The position numbers and the translations under genes are program-made. The notes under the pieces are model-generated. The model made no database searches and had not been told where the DNA came from. It worked only from the letters and a program-made list of their open reading frames with translations. A stretch of 64,000 nt of DNA from JBCCGI01 sp039029355 (lineage in GTDB: Bacteria > Planctomycetota > UBA1135 > GCA-002686595): contig JBCCGI010000029.1 in the NCBI GenBank assembly GCA_039029355.1, forward strand, positions 25,442 to 89,441, written 5' to 3'. Position 1 is the stretch's first letter, and every line of letters starts with the position of its first letter. Shown here piece after piece: positions 26,604-36,606 of the stretch.

Positions 26604-27308
26604 ATGATTCGCATCCGACCTTCCGACGAGCGCGGCTTCGCCGACCACGGCTGGCTGCAGGCCCGCCACACCTTCTCGTTCGCCGAGTACTACGACCCCG
26701 CGTTCACCCAGTTCGGCGCGCTGCGCGTCCTCAACCAGGACGTCGTGCGGGCCTCGCGCGGCTTCCCCACGCACGGCCACCGCGACATGGAGATCGTGAC
26801 CTACGTGCTCGACGGCGTGCTGGAGCACCGCGACAGCATGGGCAACGGCGCGCAGGTGCGTCCCGGCGAGGTGCAGCTGATGTCCGCCGGCTCGGGCGTC
26901 ACGCACAGCGAGTACAACGCGTCGGCGGACGAGCCGCTGCACCTGCTGCAGATGTGGGTCTTCCCGCGCCGCCAGGGCACCGAGCCGCGCTACGAGCAGC
27001 GCGCCTTCTCCGAGGAGGAGCGACGCGGCGCGCTGCGGCTCGTCGTGTCGCCCGACGGCGCGGACGGCTCGCTGACGATCGACCAGGACGCGCGGCTGTA
27101 CGCCGGCCTGCTCGCCGCTGGCGAAGAAGCGCAGCACGCGCTCGACGCGGGCCGCTCCGCGTGGCTGCACGTGGCGCGCGGGCGGGTCGAGCTCAACGGT
27201 CAGGAGCTCGGTGCCGGCGACGGCGCCGCGATCGACGCCGAGGAGCGGCTGGCGCTCGTCGGCGTCGAGGACGCCGAGGTCGTGATGTGGGAGCTCGCTG
27301 CGGCGTAG
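26604..27308 (+). CDS. Pirin-family cupin (YhhW-like)
   Basis: 234 residues. The pirin N-terminal cupin is clear: RHTFSFAEYYDPAFTQFGAL, the metal ligands in PTHGHRDMEIVTYVLDG and LEHRDSMGNG, and SAGSGVTHSEYN. Bacterial pirins of this type include YhhW, an iron-binding quercetinase-like dioxygenase. The C-terminal cupin half is more diverged. The ATG at 26604 has an AAGGAG Shine-Dalgarno eight bases upstream; upstream in-frame codons are unlikely to be translated. It lies divergent to the XylR-type activator, which suggests induction by an aromatic or phenolic compound. Confidence 0.93.
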   Translation: MIRIRPSDERGFADHGWLQARHTFSFAEYYDPAFTQFGALRVLNQDVVRASRGFPTHGHRDMEIVTYVLDGVLEHRDSMGNGAQVRPGEVQLMSAGSGVTHSEYNASADEPLHLLQMWVFPRRQGTEPRYEQRAFSEEERRGALRLVVSPDGADGSLTIDQDARLYAGLLAAGEEAQHALDAGRSAWLHVARGRVELNGQELGAGDGAAIDAEERLALVGVEDAEVVMWELAAA

Positions 27309-27466
27309 CTGCGGCTCATCGCGCTCCGGACAGCCCAGCGCGGGTGTCTGGAGTGCGATTCTCGGTTTTCGGTTTCAGTGGCGGGAAGCGGACCGCGTTG
27401 GCAGGGGCGAAGCCGGGAGGTGCCCGGCGCTCCCTCCGACTTCGACTCCCAGAACAGAGCCCCGCC

Positions 27467-29047
27467 ATGTGGACCCCGCTGCTCCTCTCCGCTTCGCTGA
27501 TCTCGCCCCTGCCCGCCTCTCCGACGCAGCAGGGAACGTCCGCCTCCTGGACCGACTATGACGCCGACGGCCTCGACGACCTCGTCCAGGTCGAGCGCGG
27601 CGGGCTGCGCCTGCTGCGCAACACCGGCGACGGCGGCTTCCAGGACGTCACCGTGGCCGCCGGCCTCGGCGGGCTGCGCGGCGCGGTCGCCGCCGAGTGG
27701 GCCGACTACGACCGCGACGGCCGCGCCGACCTCTTCGTCGTGGCGCCGCGCGGCGAGAGCCGGCTCTTCCGCGGCAGCCGCTCGGGCGCCTTCCTGGCCG
27801 TCGACGCGGCGAGCGGCCTGGACCTTTCGGGGCCGATCTACGCCGCCTCGTGGCGAGACTTCGACGGCGACCAGCTGCCGGACCTGCAGCTCGACGGAGC
27901 GGCCGGCATGTCGCTCTACCGCAACCTCGGCGGCGGCTCCTTCTCGAAGGTCAGCCTCGGTGTCTCCAGCGCGTCGCCGAGCGTCATCGGCGCCGGCTCG
28001 CCGGGCACCGAGATCGCCGGGACCGCGGGCTGCGTGAACGCGCTGCGCGACCAGGCGACGGGCGACTGCCTCGTGGCTTCCAGCGTGCCGGTTCTCGGAG
28101 AGCTCTATCCGCTGAGCCAGGACTTCTTCGTCGACGCGATGTCCGGCTTCGTCGGCATCGGCAACGTGGACCCGCTCGAGGCGCTGGACGTCGAAGGCGC
28201 GATCCGCACGCGCAGCGTCGGCGTCGTCTTCCCCGACGGCACGGTGCAGTCGACCGCGACGCTGCAGGGCGCGACCGGTCCCGCCGGCCCGGCTGGTCCC
28301 GTTGGCCCGACCGGAGCGACGGGCCCGCAGGGCCCGACCGGCGCGCAGGGCGAGACCGGTGCGCAGGGGCCCGCCGGCCCGCAGGGCGCTGCCGGACCGC
28401 AGGGCCCCGCGGGGGCGCAGGGCCCGACCGGTCCGCAGGGTGCCACCGGTCCCCAGGGACCTGCCGGCGCGCAGGGGCCGGCCGGCGACGCCGGCGCGGA
28501 CGGCAGCGACGCGCTCTGGACGGTGAGCGGCTCGAAGATGTTCTACGACGGCGGCAACGTCGGCGTCGGGATCAACCCGACGTCCAAGTTCGACGTCGAC
28601 GGCAACGCGCGCATGCGCGGCCGGGTCCGCATGGGCGCGGAGACCGGTGAAACCCACACCAACAACGCCGGGGTCATCGTCCGCCGGCTCCTGTCGACCC
28701 AGACGGCCGCGGGCACGGTCATCGCGAGCGGCGGCAACATCCAGCTCGAGCGCGACGGCACCAACGGCGGCCTGCGGGTCAGCTGGGAGGCCTCGCCGCA
28801 GCCCTCGATCATCTGCTACGGCACCGCCGTGACCAACTCGGGAGACGTGATCGGCATCGTCGAGAACTTCGGCAGCCCGTCCACGGCCGGCTCGGCCAAC
28901 ATCGTCTCGAACTCCGACCAGGTGGTGCAGGTCAACCTCATCCTCGGCACCGCGTTCAACGCGAACAACCAGTCGCAGGTGACGCTGTACCGCCAGAACA
29001 GCGACTCCTGGTGGCAGGGCATGTTGATCTCGTCGGTCAATCAGTAG
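27467..29047 (+). CDS. Secreted FG-GAP protein with collagen-like repeat and fibre-type modules
   Basis: 526 residues with a weak signal (LLLSASLISPLPAS). Residues 25-175 hold FG-GAP/VCBS-like repeats with Ca-binding loops (DYDADGLDDLVQ, DYDRDGRADLFVV, DFDGDQLPDLQL). A fibre-type module follows (VGIGNVDPLEALDVEG, then FPDGTVQSTA). Residues 268-348 are 27 uninterrupted Gly-X-Y triplets rich in Pro and Gln. After them a second module of the same type (GNVGVGINPTSKFDVDG) and a beta-rich tail end the protein. Such proteins form trimeric surface fibres. Terminator hairpins lie directly downstream. Confidence 0.85.
   Translation: MWTPLLLSASLISPLPASPTQQGTSASWTDYDADGLDDLVQVERGGLRLLRNTGDGGFQDVTVAAGLGGLRGAVAAEWADYDRDGRADLFVVAPRGESRLFRGSRSGAFLAVDAASGLDLSGPIYAASWRDFDGDQLPDLQLDGAAGMSLYRNLGGGSFSKVSLGVSSASPSVIGAGSPGTEIAGTAGCVNALRDQATGDCLVASSVPVLGELYPLSQDFFVDAMSGFVGIGNVDPLEALDVEGAIRTRSVGVVFPDGTVQSTATLQGATGPAGPAGPVGPTGATGPQGPTGAQGETGAQGPAGPQGAAGPQGPAGAQGPTGPQGATGPQGPAGAQGPAGDAGADGSDALWTVSGSKMFYDGGNVGVGINPTSKFDVDGNARMRGRVRMGAETGETHTNNAGVIVRRLLSTQTAAGTVIASGGNIQLERDGTNGGLRVSWEASPQPSIICYGTAVTNSGDVIGIVENFGSPSTAGSANIVSNSDQVVQVNLILGTAFNANNQSQVTLYRQNSDSWWQGMLISSVNQ
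28268..28510 (+). repeat. Collagen-like Gly-X-Y coding repeat, 27 triplets
   Basis: Nine-base period from in-frame Gly codons at every third position, inside the 27467 gene. Common units encode GPQ, GPA, GAQ and GPT. The DNA copies are similar but not identical, so slippage may be slow. Expected to form a rod-like triple helix. Confidence 0.9.
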
Positions 29048-29073
29048 GGGACGCTTCGACGCCCCGCATGCAC

Positions 29074-29150
29074 CGAAGGGCGGGGAGGCGAGCCGCCCTT
29101 CGTGAGTGGAGAGCCCTGCGGCCGAGTCGGTCGCGGGGCTCTCGTCTTTT
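29074..29150 (+). terminator. Tandem terminator hairpins after the collagen-like gene
   Basis: Hairpin 1: GAAGGGCGG (29074-29082) pairs with CCGCCCTTC (29092-29100). Hairpin 2: GAGAGCCCTGCG (29109-29120) pairs with CGCGGGGCTCTC (29132-29143), one G-T pair, followed by GTCTTTT. The second is a good Rho-independent terminator. It separates this gene from the decarboxylase operon. Confidence 0.8.
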
Positions 29151-29193
29151 CCGCGCCCGTGCCGGCGCGGGCGATCGCCGCTATCTTGAGGCG

Positions 29194-30563
<1,370 letters not shown>

Positions 30564-30567
<4 letters not shown>

Positions 30568-31976
30568 GGGCGCTCGGGCTCGGGCTGACGCTCGTCCTTT
30601 TGCTCGGCGGTTGCTCCGGCCCGCCGGTGGCCGACCTCGGCCGCATCTACGACCACGCGGCGCGCGTCGACGACCGCTACCGCAATCCGGTGATCGTCAT
30701 CCCCGGCATCCTGGGCTCACGCCTGGTCGACGCCGACAGCGGCAGCACGGTGTGGGGCGCCTTCGCCGGCGACTTCGCCGACCCGGGCACCGCCGAGGGC
30801 GCGCGCCTCTTCGCGCTGCCGATGGAGGAGGGACGCGCGCTGCACGAGCTGCGCGACGGCGCCCGCCCCGACGGCGCGCTCGACCGGCTGCGCGTGCGCT
30901 TCCTCGGGCTGCCGATCGTGATGGACGCGTACCTGCACATCCTCGCCGCGCTCGGGGTCGGGCGCTATCGCGACCAGCTGCTGGGCGAGCTCGGGGTCGT
31001 CGACTACGGCGAGGACCACTTCACCTGCTTCCAGTTCGACTACGACTGGCGCCGCGACCTGGCCGAGAACGCGCGCGCGCTGCACGCCTTCGTGCTCGAA
31101 AAGAAGGCCTACGTCGAGGCCGAGCTCGAGGCGCGCTACGGCAGGGCGGACGAGGTCCGCTTCGACCTCGTCGCGCACTCGATGGGCGGGCTCCTGGCGC
31201 GCTACTACCTGCGCTATGGCGACGCCGAGCTCACGGACGACGGCCCGCTGCCCGACGTCACCTGGGCGGGCGCCGAGCACGTCGAGCGCGCGGTGCTGGT
31301 CGCGCCGCCCAACGCGGGCTCGGCCCAGGCGGTGCTCGACCTGACCGAGGGCGTGAGCTTTGGGCTGCTGCTCCCGAGGTATCCGCCGGCGGTGATCGGC
31401 ACGCTGCCGTCGGCGTACCAGCTGCTGCCGCGGCCGCGGCACGGGGCGGTGCGCGAGGCGGGCGACGCGCCGCGGCCGGTGGGCGATCTCTTCGCGCCCG
31501 AGCTGTGGGAGCGCTACGGCTGGGGGCTCGCGGACCCGCGCCAGGACCGCGTGCTGCGCCGGCTGCTGCCGGAGGTGCGCGACAAGCGCGAGCGCCGCCG
31601 CATCGCGCTCGACCACCTCGCCAAGTGCCTGCGGCGCGCCGAGCGCGTGACCGCGGCCCTCGACGCGCCCGCTCCGCGACCCGCGGGGCTGGAGCTCTAT
31701 CTCTTCGCCGGCGACGCCGCGTCGACGCCCGCGGTGGTCGAGGTCGACCGCGAGGGCGGCGCGCTGCGCGTCGCCGAGAGCGCGCCGGGCGACGGCACGG
31801 TGCTGCGGAGCTCGGCCCTGATGGACGAGCGCGTGGGGCAGGAATGGACGCCGCGCATGCGCTCGCCGATCGCCTGGACCCAGGTCGTCTTCCTCTTCAC
31901 CGATCACCTGGGCCTCACCCAGGATCCGGCCTTCACCGACAACGTGCTCTATCTGCTGCTCGAGGAACCGCGCTGA
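30564..31976 (+). CDS. LCAT-like alpha/beta-hydrolase lipoprotein
   Basis: 470 residues with a lipoprotein signal (LVLLLGGCSG). The sequence resembles lecithin:cholesterol acyltransferase-like lipases: NPVIVIPGILGSRLVD with the LCAT-type Trp (TVWGAF), CFQFDYDWRRDL, and the nucleophile elbow VAHSMGGLLARYYL (Ser206). A late His in FTDHLG may complete the triad. It would act on lipids or acyl esters outside the inner membrane. The start overlaps the decarboxylase stop and the stop overlaps the next start (TGATG), so translation is coupled on both sides. Confidence 0.88.
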
Positions 31977-33130
31977 TGCTCCGAAACGCCCGTAGAGCCG
32001 CCCTCATCGCCACCGGGCTGCTGCTCGCCGCCTGTGCCGCTCCGGCCGCGCACGACGGCCCGCCCGAACCGTTCCTGGCTGCGCCGCGAATCGAGCTGCA
32101 GCAGGTCTTCGCGGGCGGACGCTTCCCGAACGCGGTGGTCACGCGCGAGGGCACGGTGCTGCTCACCTGGGGCGCCAGCGCCGTGCGGGCGCGGCGCAGC
32201 GAAGACGGCGGCGCGACGTTCGGCCCGGAGATCGACGTGGCCGATCCGGGCTTCCAGGGCGGAGGCACGACCGTCGATGAGGAGAGCGGCGACGTCCTGG
32301 CCTTCGTCGAGGCGGGGCACCCGCCCGCCGCGATCACCGTGTACCGCAGCGAAGACGACGGCCGCACGTGGCTCGCCGAGGACGCGACGGTCCACCCCGA
32401 CCGCTTCGGCAACGCGCCGTCGATGCACATGAACGAGCACGGGATCACGCTGCGGCGCGGGCGGCACGCCGGGCGCCTGCTGCGCCCTTCGCGCTGGTAC
32501 GCCGGCGCGAACGAGCGCGAGCGCTGGCCCGACCACTACACCAACGCGATCTACAGCGACGACGGCGGGCGCACCTGGAGCACCAGCGACCCGTTCCCCG
32601 AGAACGGCACGGGCGAGGCGGCGGTGGCCGAGCTGCGCTCGGGGCGCATCTACTACAACTCGCGCGTCCACTGGGAGGAGCGTCCCGACAACACCCGCCG
32701 GCGCGCCGCCTGGAGCGACGACGGCGGCGAGACCTGGACCGGGTGGCACGTCGTCGACGTGCTCCCCGACGGCCACCAGCACCGCTCCTACGGCTGCATG
32801 GGCGGATTGGTGCGGCTCCCGATCGAGGGCGAGGACGTGCTGCTCTTCAGCAACCTCGACACGGCCAACGCGACGCGCGAGCGCGTTACCGTGTGGGCCA
32901 GCTTCGACGGCGGCCGCACCTGGCCGGCCAAGCGGCTGGTGTTCGAGGGCGCCAGCGCCTACTCCTCGCTCGCCGCCGGTCGACCCGGAACGCCGAGCGA
33001 GGGCTGGGTCTACCTGCTCTTCGAAGGCGGCCCGGAGGGCGGCGGCACGATCGCGCGCTTCCGGCTGTCGTGGCTGCTCGCGGGCGAGCGCACGGGCGAC
33101 GGCTCGGTGCCCCAGCGCTTTCTGCGCTAG
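31976..33130 (+). CDS. BNR-repeat sialidase-like lipoprotein
   Basis: 384 residues with a lipobox (LLLAACAAP). Five Asp-box repeats are visible (SEDGGATF, SEDDGRTW, SDDGGRTW, SDDGGETW, SFDGGRTW), spaced as in six-bladed sialidase propellers. The canonical FRIP arginine motif is not exact; GGRFPNAVVT stands at that position. Tyr and Glu residues suited to catalysis exist (YNSRVHWEE), but exo-sialidase activity is not certain. In planctomycetes such proteins often act on sulfated or other sugars. Its stop codon touches the left arm of a mobile-element-like inverted repeat. Confidence 0.85.
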   Translation: MLRNARRAALIATGLLLAACAAPAAHDGPPEPFLAAPRIELQQVFAGGRFPNAVVTREGTVLLTWGASAVRARRSEDGGATFGPEIDVADPGFQGGGTTVDEESGDVLAFVEAGHPPAAITVYRSEDDGRTWLAEDATVHPDRFGNAPSMHMNEHGITLRRGRHAGRLLRPSRWYAGANERERWPDHYTNAIYSDDGGRTWSTSDPFPENGTGEAAVAELRSGRIYYNSRVHWEERPDNTRRRAAWSDDGGETWTGWHVVDVLPDGHQHRSYGCMGGLVRLPIEGEDVLLFSNLDTANATRERVTVWASFDGGRTWPAKRLVFEGASAYSSLAAGRPGTPSEGWVYLLFEGGPEGGGTIARFRLSWLLAGERTGDGSVPQRFLR

Positions 33131-33289
33131 TGTCCTGAGTCAGCAGTTTGGCGTCACATCCCGCTCGCTGTCAGCCCCTGGCGGCGTTGCTCCTCCTCGG
33201 CGTAGCGTCCTGGAGACGCAGTCGTCGTCGCGCCTTGCCAGGAACCGACAGGGAACGGAATGTGACGACGGACCTCTGACTCAGGACAC
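33130..33289. mobile_element. 160-base MITE-like element with long terminal inverted repeats
   Basis: The ends are inverted copies of GTGTCCTGAGTCAG (33130-33143 and 33276-33289), exact over 14 bases. The similarity continues inward with gaps: GTCACATCCCG against GTCACATTCCG, then GCTGTCAGCCCCTGGC against CCTGTCGGTTCCTGGC. No open reading frame fits inside. The left end lies in the TAG stop of the sialidase gene. There is no obvious target-site duplication and no second copy in this window. As RNA it would form a long hairpin and could also end transcription. Confidence 0.65.
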
Positions 33290-33356
33290 GAGTCGGCGCC
33301 GCGCCCACCGGGTGCGGCGACCGGGTGCGCAACCTGCGCCCGGCGCCGGCGGCCGG

Positions 33357-35852
33357 CTAGTCCGAGCCCGCCGCCTCCAGCGCGGCGGCGAGGCCTTCAT
33401 CCCCCGCGCCGCGGTAGTACGCCGCGAGCCGCCGCGTGTGGTTCGCGACCTTCTCCGGGTCGACCGGAGCGGCTCGGAGCTCGGCGAGCTTGCCGAGCAG
33501 CAGCTCGCGCGCCTCGTCGACGCGGCCGCGGGCGAAGAGGATCTCCGCATCCAGCCGCGCCACGTTGGCTCGCTTCTCCGCCTCGTCGCGCCCGTCCTCC
33601 TGCGCGAGGAGCCGCTCCATTCCCTGCGCGCGAGCCGCGACGGCTTCGTCGGCGCGCCGCGCCGCGAGCACGGCGTCGAAGCACTTGCGCGTCCAGTTCG
33701 CGAGCTCGCCGAAGCTCTGCGTCATGCCGGCGTGGATGCGTTCCAGCTCTTCGAGCGCGCCCTCGGTGTGGCCGCGTCGAAGCCTGTTCGTCACCAGGCG
33801 GAGGCGGTGGACATCGGTGATGATCGAGCCGCTTCCGCGCAGCGCTTCAGAAAGCTGCACCGCGCGCCCTAGCATCTCCTCGGCCTGCTCGAGCTGGCCG
33901 GACTCGCTCAGCATCTCGCCGAGGTTGCCGAGGTCGGAGACCACCAGGATGTGCTCTTCGCCGTAGAACGCGACGTCGAGCTCGAGCGCCTCCCGCGCGT
34001 GCCTGATGCCGTCGGCGAGGTAGCCCTGGACCTGCTCGATGTCGCTCAGGTAGCTGAGGGTCTCCGACAGCTTGACGCAGTCGGAGCCGCAGTGCTCGCG
34101 GGCGAGCTCGATCGCCTCCAGGTACAGCGTCCGCGCCTCGGCCAGATCCCCGCTGTTCGCGGTGGCCAGGCCGAGCGTCGCGATGGCGCTGACGATCTGT
34201 CCGCCGTCCGCGGTCGCGCGGGCGAGCCTCAGGCCGAGCTGGAGCGACTCCATCGACTCCTCGATGCGCCCCGCCCGCATCAGCCCCAATCCGCGCTGGT
34301 GCCGCATCCGGTAGCGCGTGGCTTTATCGAGCAGGTCGGCGTGCGCCACCGCGCGCTCGAAGAGCTCCAGCCCCTCGTCGAGCTGCTGGTTCGAGCACAG
34401 CGTGCTCGCGAGTTGGACTTCGAGGTGTGCGACGAGCGACTCGTCGCCCTCGGCCAGCTGGAGGCCGAGGCGCTGCTCGCGCTCCGCCTCGCGCAGGCGC
34501 CCCAGGTTCCAGTACACCGCGCCCAGCTTGCTGCGCAGCTCGGCCTCGGTGTGGGGCGAGCCGGCGAAGCGATAGCCCGCGCGCTCCGCGGCGAGGTCGA
34601 GCAGCTGGCTGATCGTCGCCTCGGCTCCAAGCTCGGCCGGACGCGCGAGCTCGAAGACGTCGTCGAGCAGGTACGAGAGCATGTCGGCCCGCGCCCGCGC
34701 CTCGGACTGCGCCAGGCCCTCGGCGGTCTCCGCCGCCTTGCGCGCCTCGCGCTCGCGCTCGCCCTGGCGCGCCAGCGCGCGGCCCTGCGCCCACGCGAAG
34801 GCCCCGAAGGCGACGCTGAGCAGCACCAGCAGGCCGGCCAGCGCGAAGGCGGCGCGGTGCGTCCGCGCGAGCTTGCGCAGTTCGTAGGTGAGGCTGGGCG
34901 GGTGCGCGAGCACCGGTCGCTCGTCGAGGAGGCGGCGCAGGTCGTCGGCGAGCGCGGCCGCTGTCGAGTAGCGCTCGGCGCGGTCCGGGGCCAGCGCCGA
35001 GCCGACGATGGCGTCGAGCTCGCGGCGCCGCAGCCGCGGGAGCGCGGGCAGGCTCGCCGAGACGCGCTCGTAGCGGCCGGCCTCCTGCTCGGCGAGCGCG
35101 GGCGCCACGGCGTCGGCGAAGGCGAACGGCAGCGAACCGGTGAGCACCTCGTACAGCAGCACGCCCAGCGAGTACACGTCGCTGCGCGCGTCGAGCGTGT
35201 CCCGCGCCCCGCGCAGCTGCTCGGGCGAGGCGTACGCGAAGGTGCCGAGGAAACCGCTGCGGGTGGCGGCGTGGTCGTCGCGCGAGAAGCGCGCGAGTCC
35301 GAAGTCGAGCACGACCGGGCGGTCCTCGCCGTCTACCAGGACGTTCGACGGCTTGAGGTCCAGGTGCAGTACGCCGTTGCGGTGCGCGTGCTCGACCGCC
35401 TCGCAGAGGCGCAGGAAGCAGCGCAGCACGCGCGGATGGCGGTCCGCGCCGTGGATGTCGCGTGCCCAGGCGTCGATCGGGCGTCCCTCGACCCACTGCA
35501 TCGCCATCGTCGGCACGTCCTCGACGACCTCGAAGCCCAGCACCGTGACGATGCCGGGGTGGCGCAGGCCGGAGGCGGTCTCGACCTCGCGCTCGAAGCG
35601 CCGGTGGGCGGCGGGGGAGGCAAAGCGGCCCTCGACCAGGCGCTTGAGCGCGATGTCGCGCTGGGTGCCGGCCTGGCGCGCGCGGTACACGACGCCCTGG
35701 CCCCCGCGGCCGACCTCGCCCTGGATCTCGTAGGCGCCGATCGTGCCCAGCTCCTGGGGAGCGAGGGCGTCGGCCAGCTCGGCCAGCCACGGGTCGCTGG
35801 GCGACTCGAACCCGAACTCGCCCAGGTCGGCCGAGAGACGTCGATCAACCAA
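33357..35852 (-). CDS. Membrane Ser/Thr protein kinase with extracytoplasmic TPR-like repeats
   Basis: 831 residues. The kinase domain spans about 40-310: glycine loop GEVGRGGQGVVYRA, Lys in IALKRL, catalytic loop HLDLKPSN (His163-Leu-Asp165, Leu replacing the usual Arg), DFGLARF and the APE-like YASPEQL. A transmembrane helix lies near 340-360 (LAGLLVLLSVAFGAFAWAQ), followed by a coiled segment and about 450 residues of helical repeats in the TPR style (LGAVYWNLGRLREAEREQRL; IATLGLATANSGDLAEA). It is second in an operon with an ECF sigma factor, overlapping it by 8 bases. In planctomycetes such pairs are thought to control sigma activity by phosphorylation. Confidence 0.92.
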   Translation of the reverse strand: MVDRRLSADLGEFGFESPSDPWLAELADALAPQELGTIGAYEIQGEVGRGGQGVVYRARQAGTQRDIALKRLVEGRFASPAAHRRFEREVETASGLRHPGIVTVLGFEVVEDVPTMAMQWVEGRPIDAWARDIHGADRHPRVLRCFLRLCEAVEHAHRNGVLHLDLKPSNVLVDGEDRPVVLDFGLARFSRDDHAATRSGFLGTFAYASPEQLRGARDTLDARSDVYSLGVLLYEVLTGSLPFAFADAVAPALAEQEAGRYERVSASLPALPRLRRRELDAIVGSALAPDRAERYSTAAALADDLRRLLDERPVLAHPPSLTYELRKLARTHRAAFALAGLLVLLSVAFGAFAWAQGRALARQGEREREARKAAETAEGLAQSEARARADMLSYLLDDVFELARPAELGAEATISQLLDLAAERAGYRFAGSPHTEAELRSKLGAVYWNLGRLREAEREQRLGLQLAEGDESLVAHLEVQLASTLCSNQQLDEGLELFERAVAHADLLDKATRYRMRHQRGLGLMRAGRIEESMESLQLGLRLARATADGGQIVSAIATLGLATANSGDLAEARTLYLEAIELAREHCGSDCVKLSETLSYLSDIEQVQGYLADGIRHAREALELDVAFYGEEHILVVSDLGNLGEMLSESGQLEQAEEMLGRAVQLSEALRGSGSIITDVHRLRLVTNRLRRGHTEGALEELERIHAGMTQSFGELANWTRKCFDAVLAARRADEAVAARAQGMERLLAQEDGRDEAEKRANVARLDAEILFARGRVDEARELLLGKLAELRAAPVDPEKVANHTRRLAAYYRGAGDEGLAAALEAAGSD

Positions 35853-36447
35853 GCTCGGGGAACTCCTCTTCGCGCAGCTGCTCGGCGATCCGCTGGCGCA
35901 GGAAGTCGCGCACGCGGCTCTTCGACTTGTAGACCACGTCGGCGCTGACGCCGTTGGAGCGCGCGACGCGCTCGACCGACTCGCCGGCCAAGAGGCCCTC
36001 GAAGATGGCGAGTGCGGGCCCTTGGAACGAGCGGCGCGCCTTGTCCATCGCGACGCGCAGGTGGTGGGCGCGCCACTCGGCCTCCCAGGCCTCGTCGACC
36101 TCGCCCGCGTCGTCGGCCGGGAGCGCCTCGAGGGCCTCGACCGCGCCCTCGACCCGCCGCCGCGCCCGGGCCGCGAGCTGGGCGGAGATCTCGTTGCGCA
36201 CCGCCCGGCGCAGGTAGTCGCGGAAGCGGCCCAGCTCGGGGCGGTAGGTGAAGGACTGCATGGTCTGGGCGAGGCGGAGCATCAGCGCCTGGCGCACGTC
36301 CTCCGCATCGCTCTCCTGCAGGCCGCTGCGGCGGCAGTAGCGCAGGATGAGGGCGCGGTAGTGCGCGTCGAACTCACGCCAAGAGCTCTGGTCGTGCTTG
36401 TCCCGGACGCGGGAGAGGAGCGTCGCGCGGGTCGTCTCGGGGGCCAT
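35845..36447 (-). CDS. ECF-type RNA polymerase sigma factor (kinase-associated)
   Basis: 200 residues with regions 2 and 4. Region 2 runs from SSWREFDAHYRALILRYCRR to ESDAEDVRQALMLRLAQ and FRDYLRRAVRNEI; region 4 has the helix-turn-helix GESVERVARSNGVSADVVYK. No anti-sigma gene is adjacent; instead a membrane kinase begins within its last codons. This matches the planctomycete groups of sigma factors paired with Ser/Thr kinases (for example ECF59-62, ECF43-like), where regulation is by phosphorylation. The start is the ATG at 36447. Confidence 0.93.
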   Translation of the reverse strand: MAPETTRATLLSRVRDKHDQSSWREFDAHYRALILRYCRRSGLQESDAEDVRQALMLRLAQTMQSFTYRPELGRFRDYLRRAVRNEISAQLAARARRRVEGAVEALEALPADDAGEVDEAWEAEWRAHHLRVAMDKARRSFQGPALAIFEGLLAGESVERVARSNGVSADVVYKSKSRVRDFLRQRIAEQLREEEFPELG

Positions 36448-36582
36448 GCGACCATCCTAACCCGCCCGCGCGGCGCGCCCGGAGGAGCCGCGCGGCCCGC
36501 CGGGCCCGAAGGGGGACCCCTCCCAGCCGGTTTCCTGGCCTTCGATAGGCGCGGCGTGGCGGCATTCGGACACCGACCCTCG

Positions 36583-36606
36583 AAAAAGCCCCCGCCCTCT
36601 CAGGGC
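36583..36606 (-). terminator. Possible terminator at the end of the Mla operon
   Basis: On the minus strand GCCCT-GAG-AGGGC (36606-36594) overlaps the stop codon of the MlaD gene, then six G/C bases and a run of five T (36587-36583). The distance from stem to T-run is longer than ideal, so the call is weak. Confidence 0.3.

Noticed and set aside
28268..28510. Nine-base periodic DNA as a possible CRISPR or satellite repeat
   Set aside because: It is in frame inside a gene and encodes Gly-X-Y triplets; no spacers exist.
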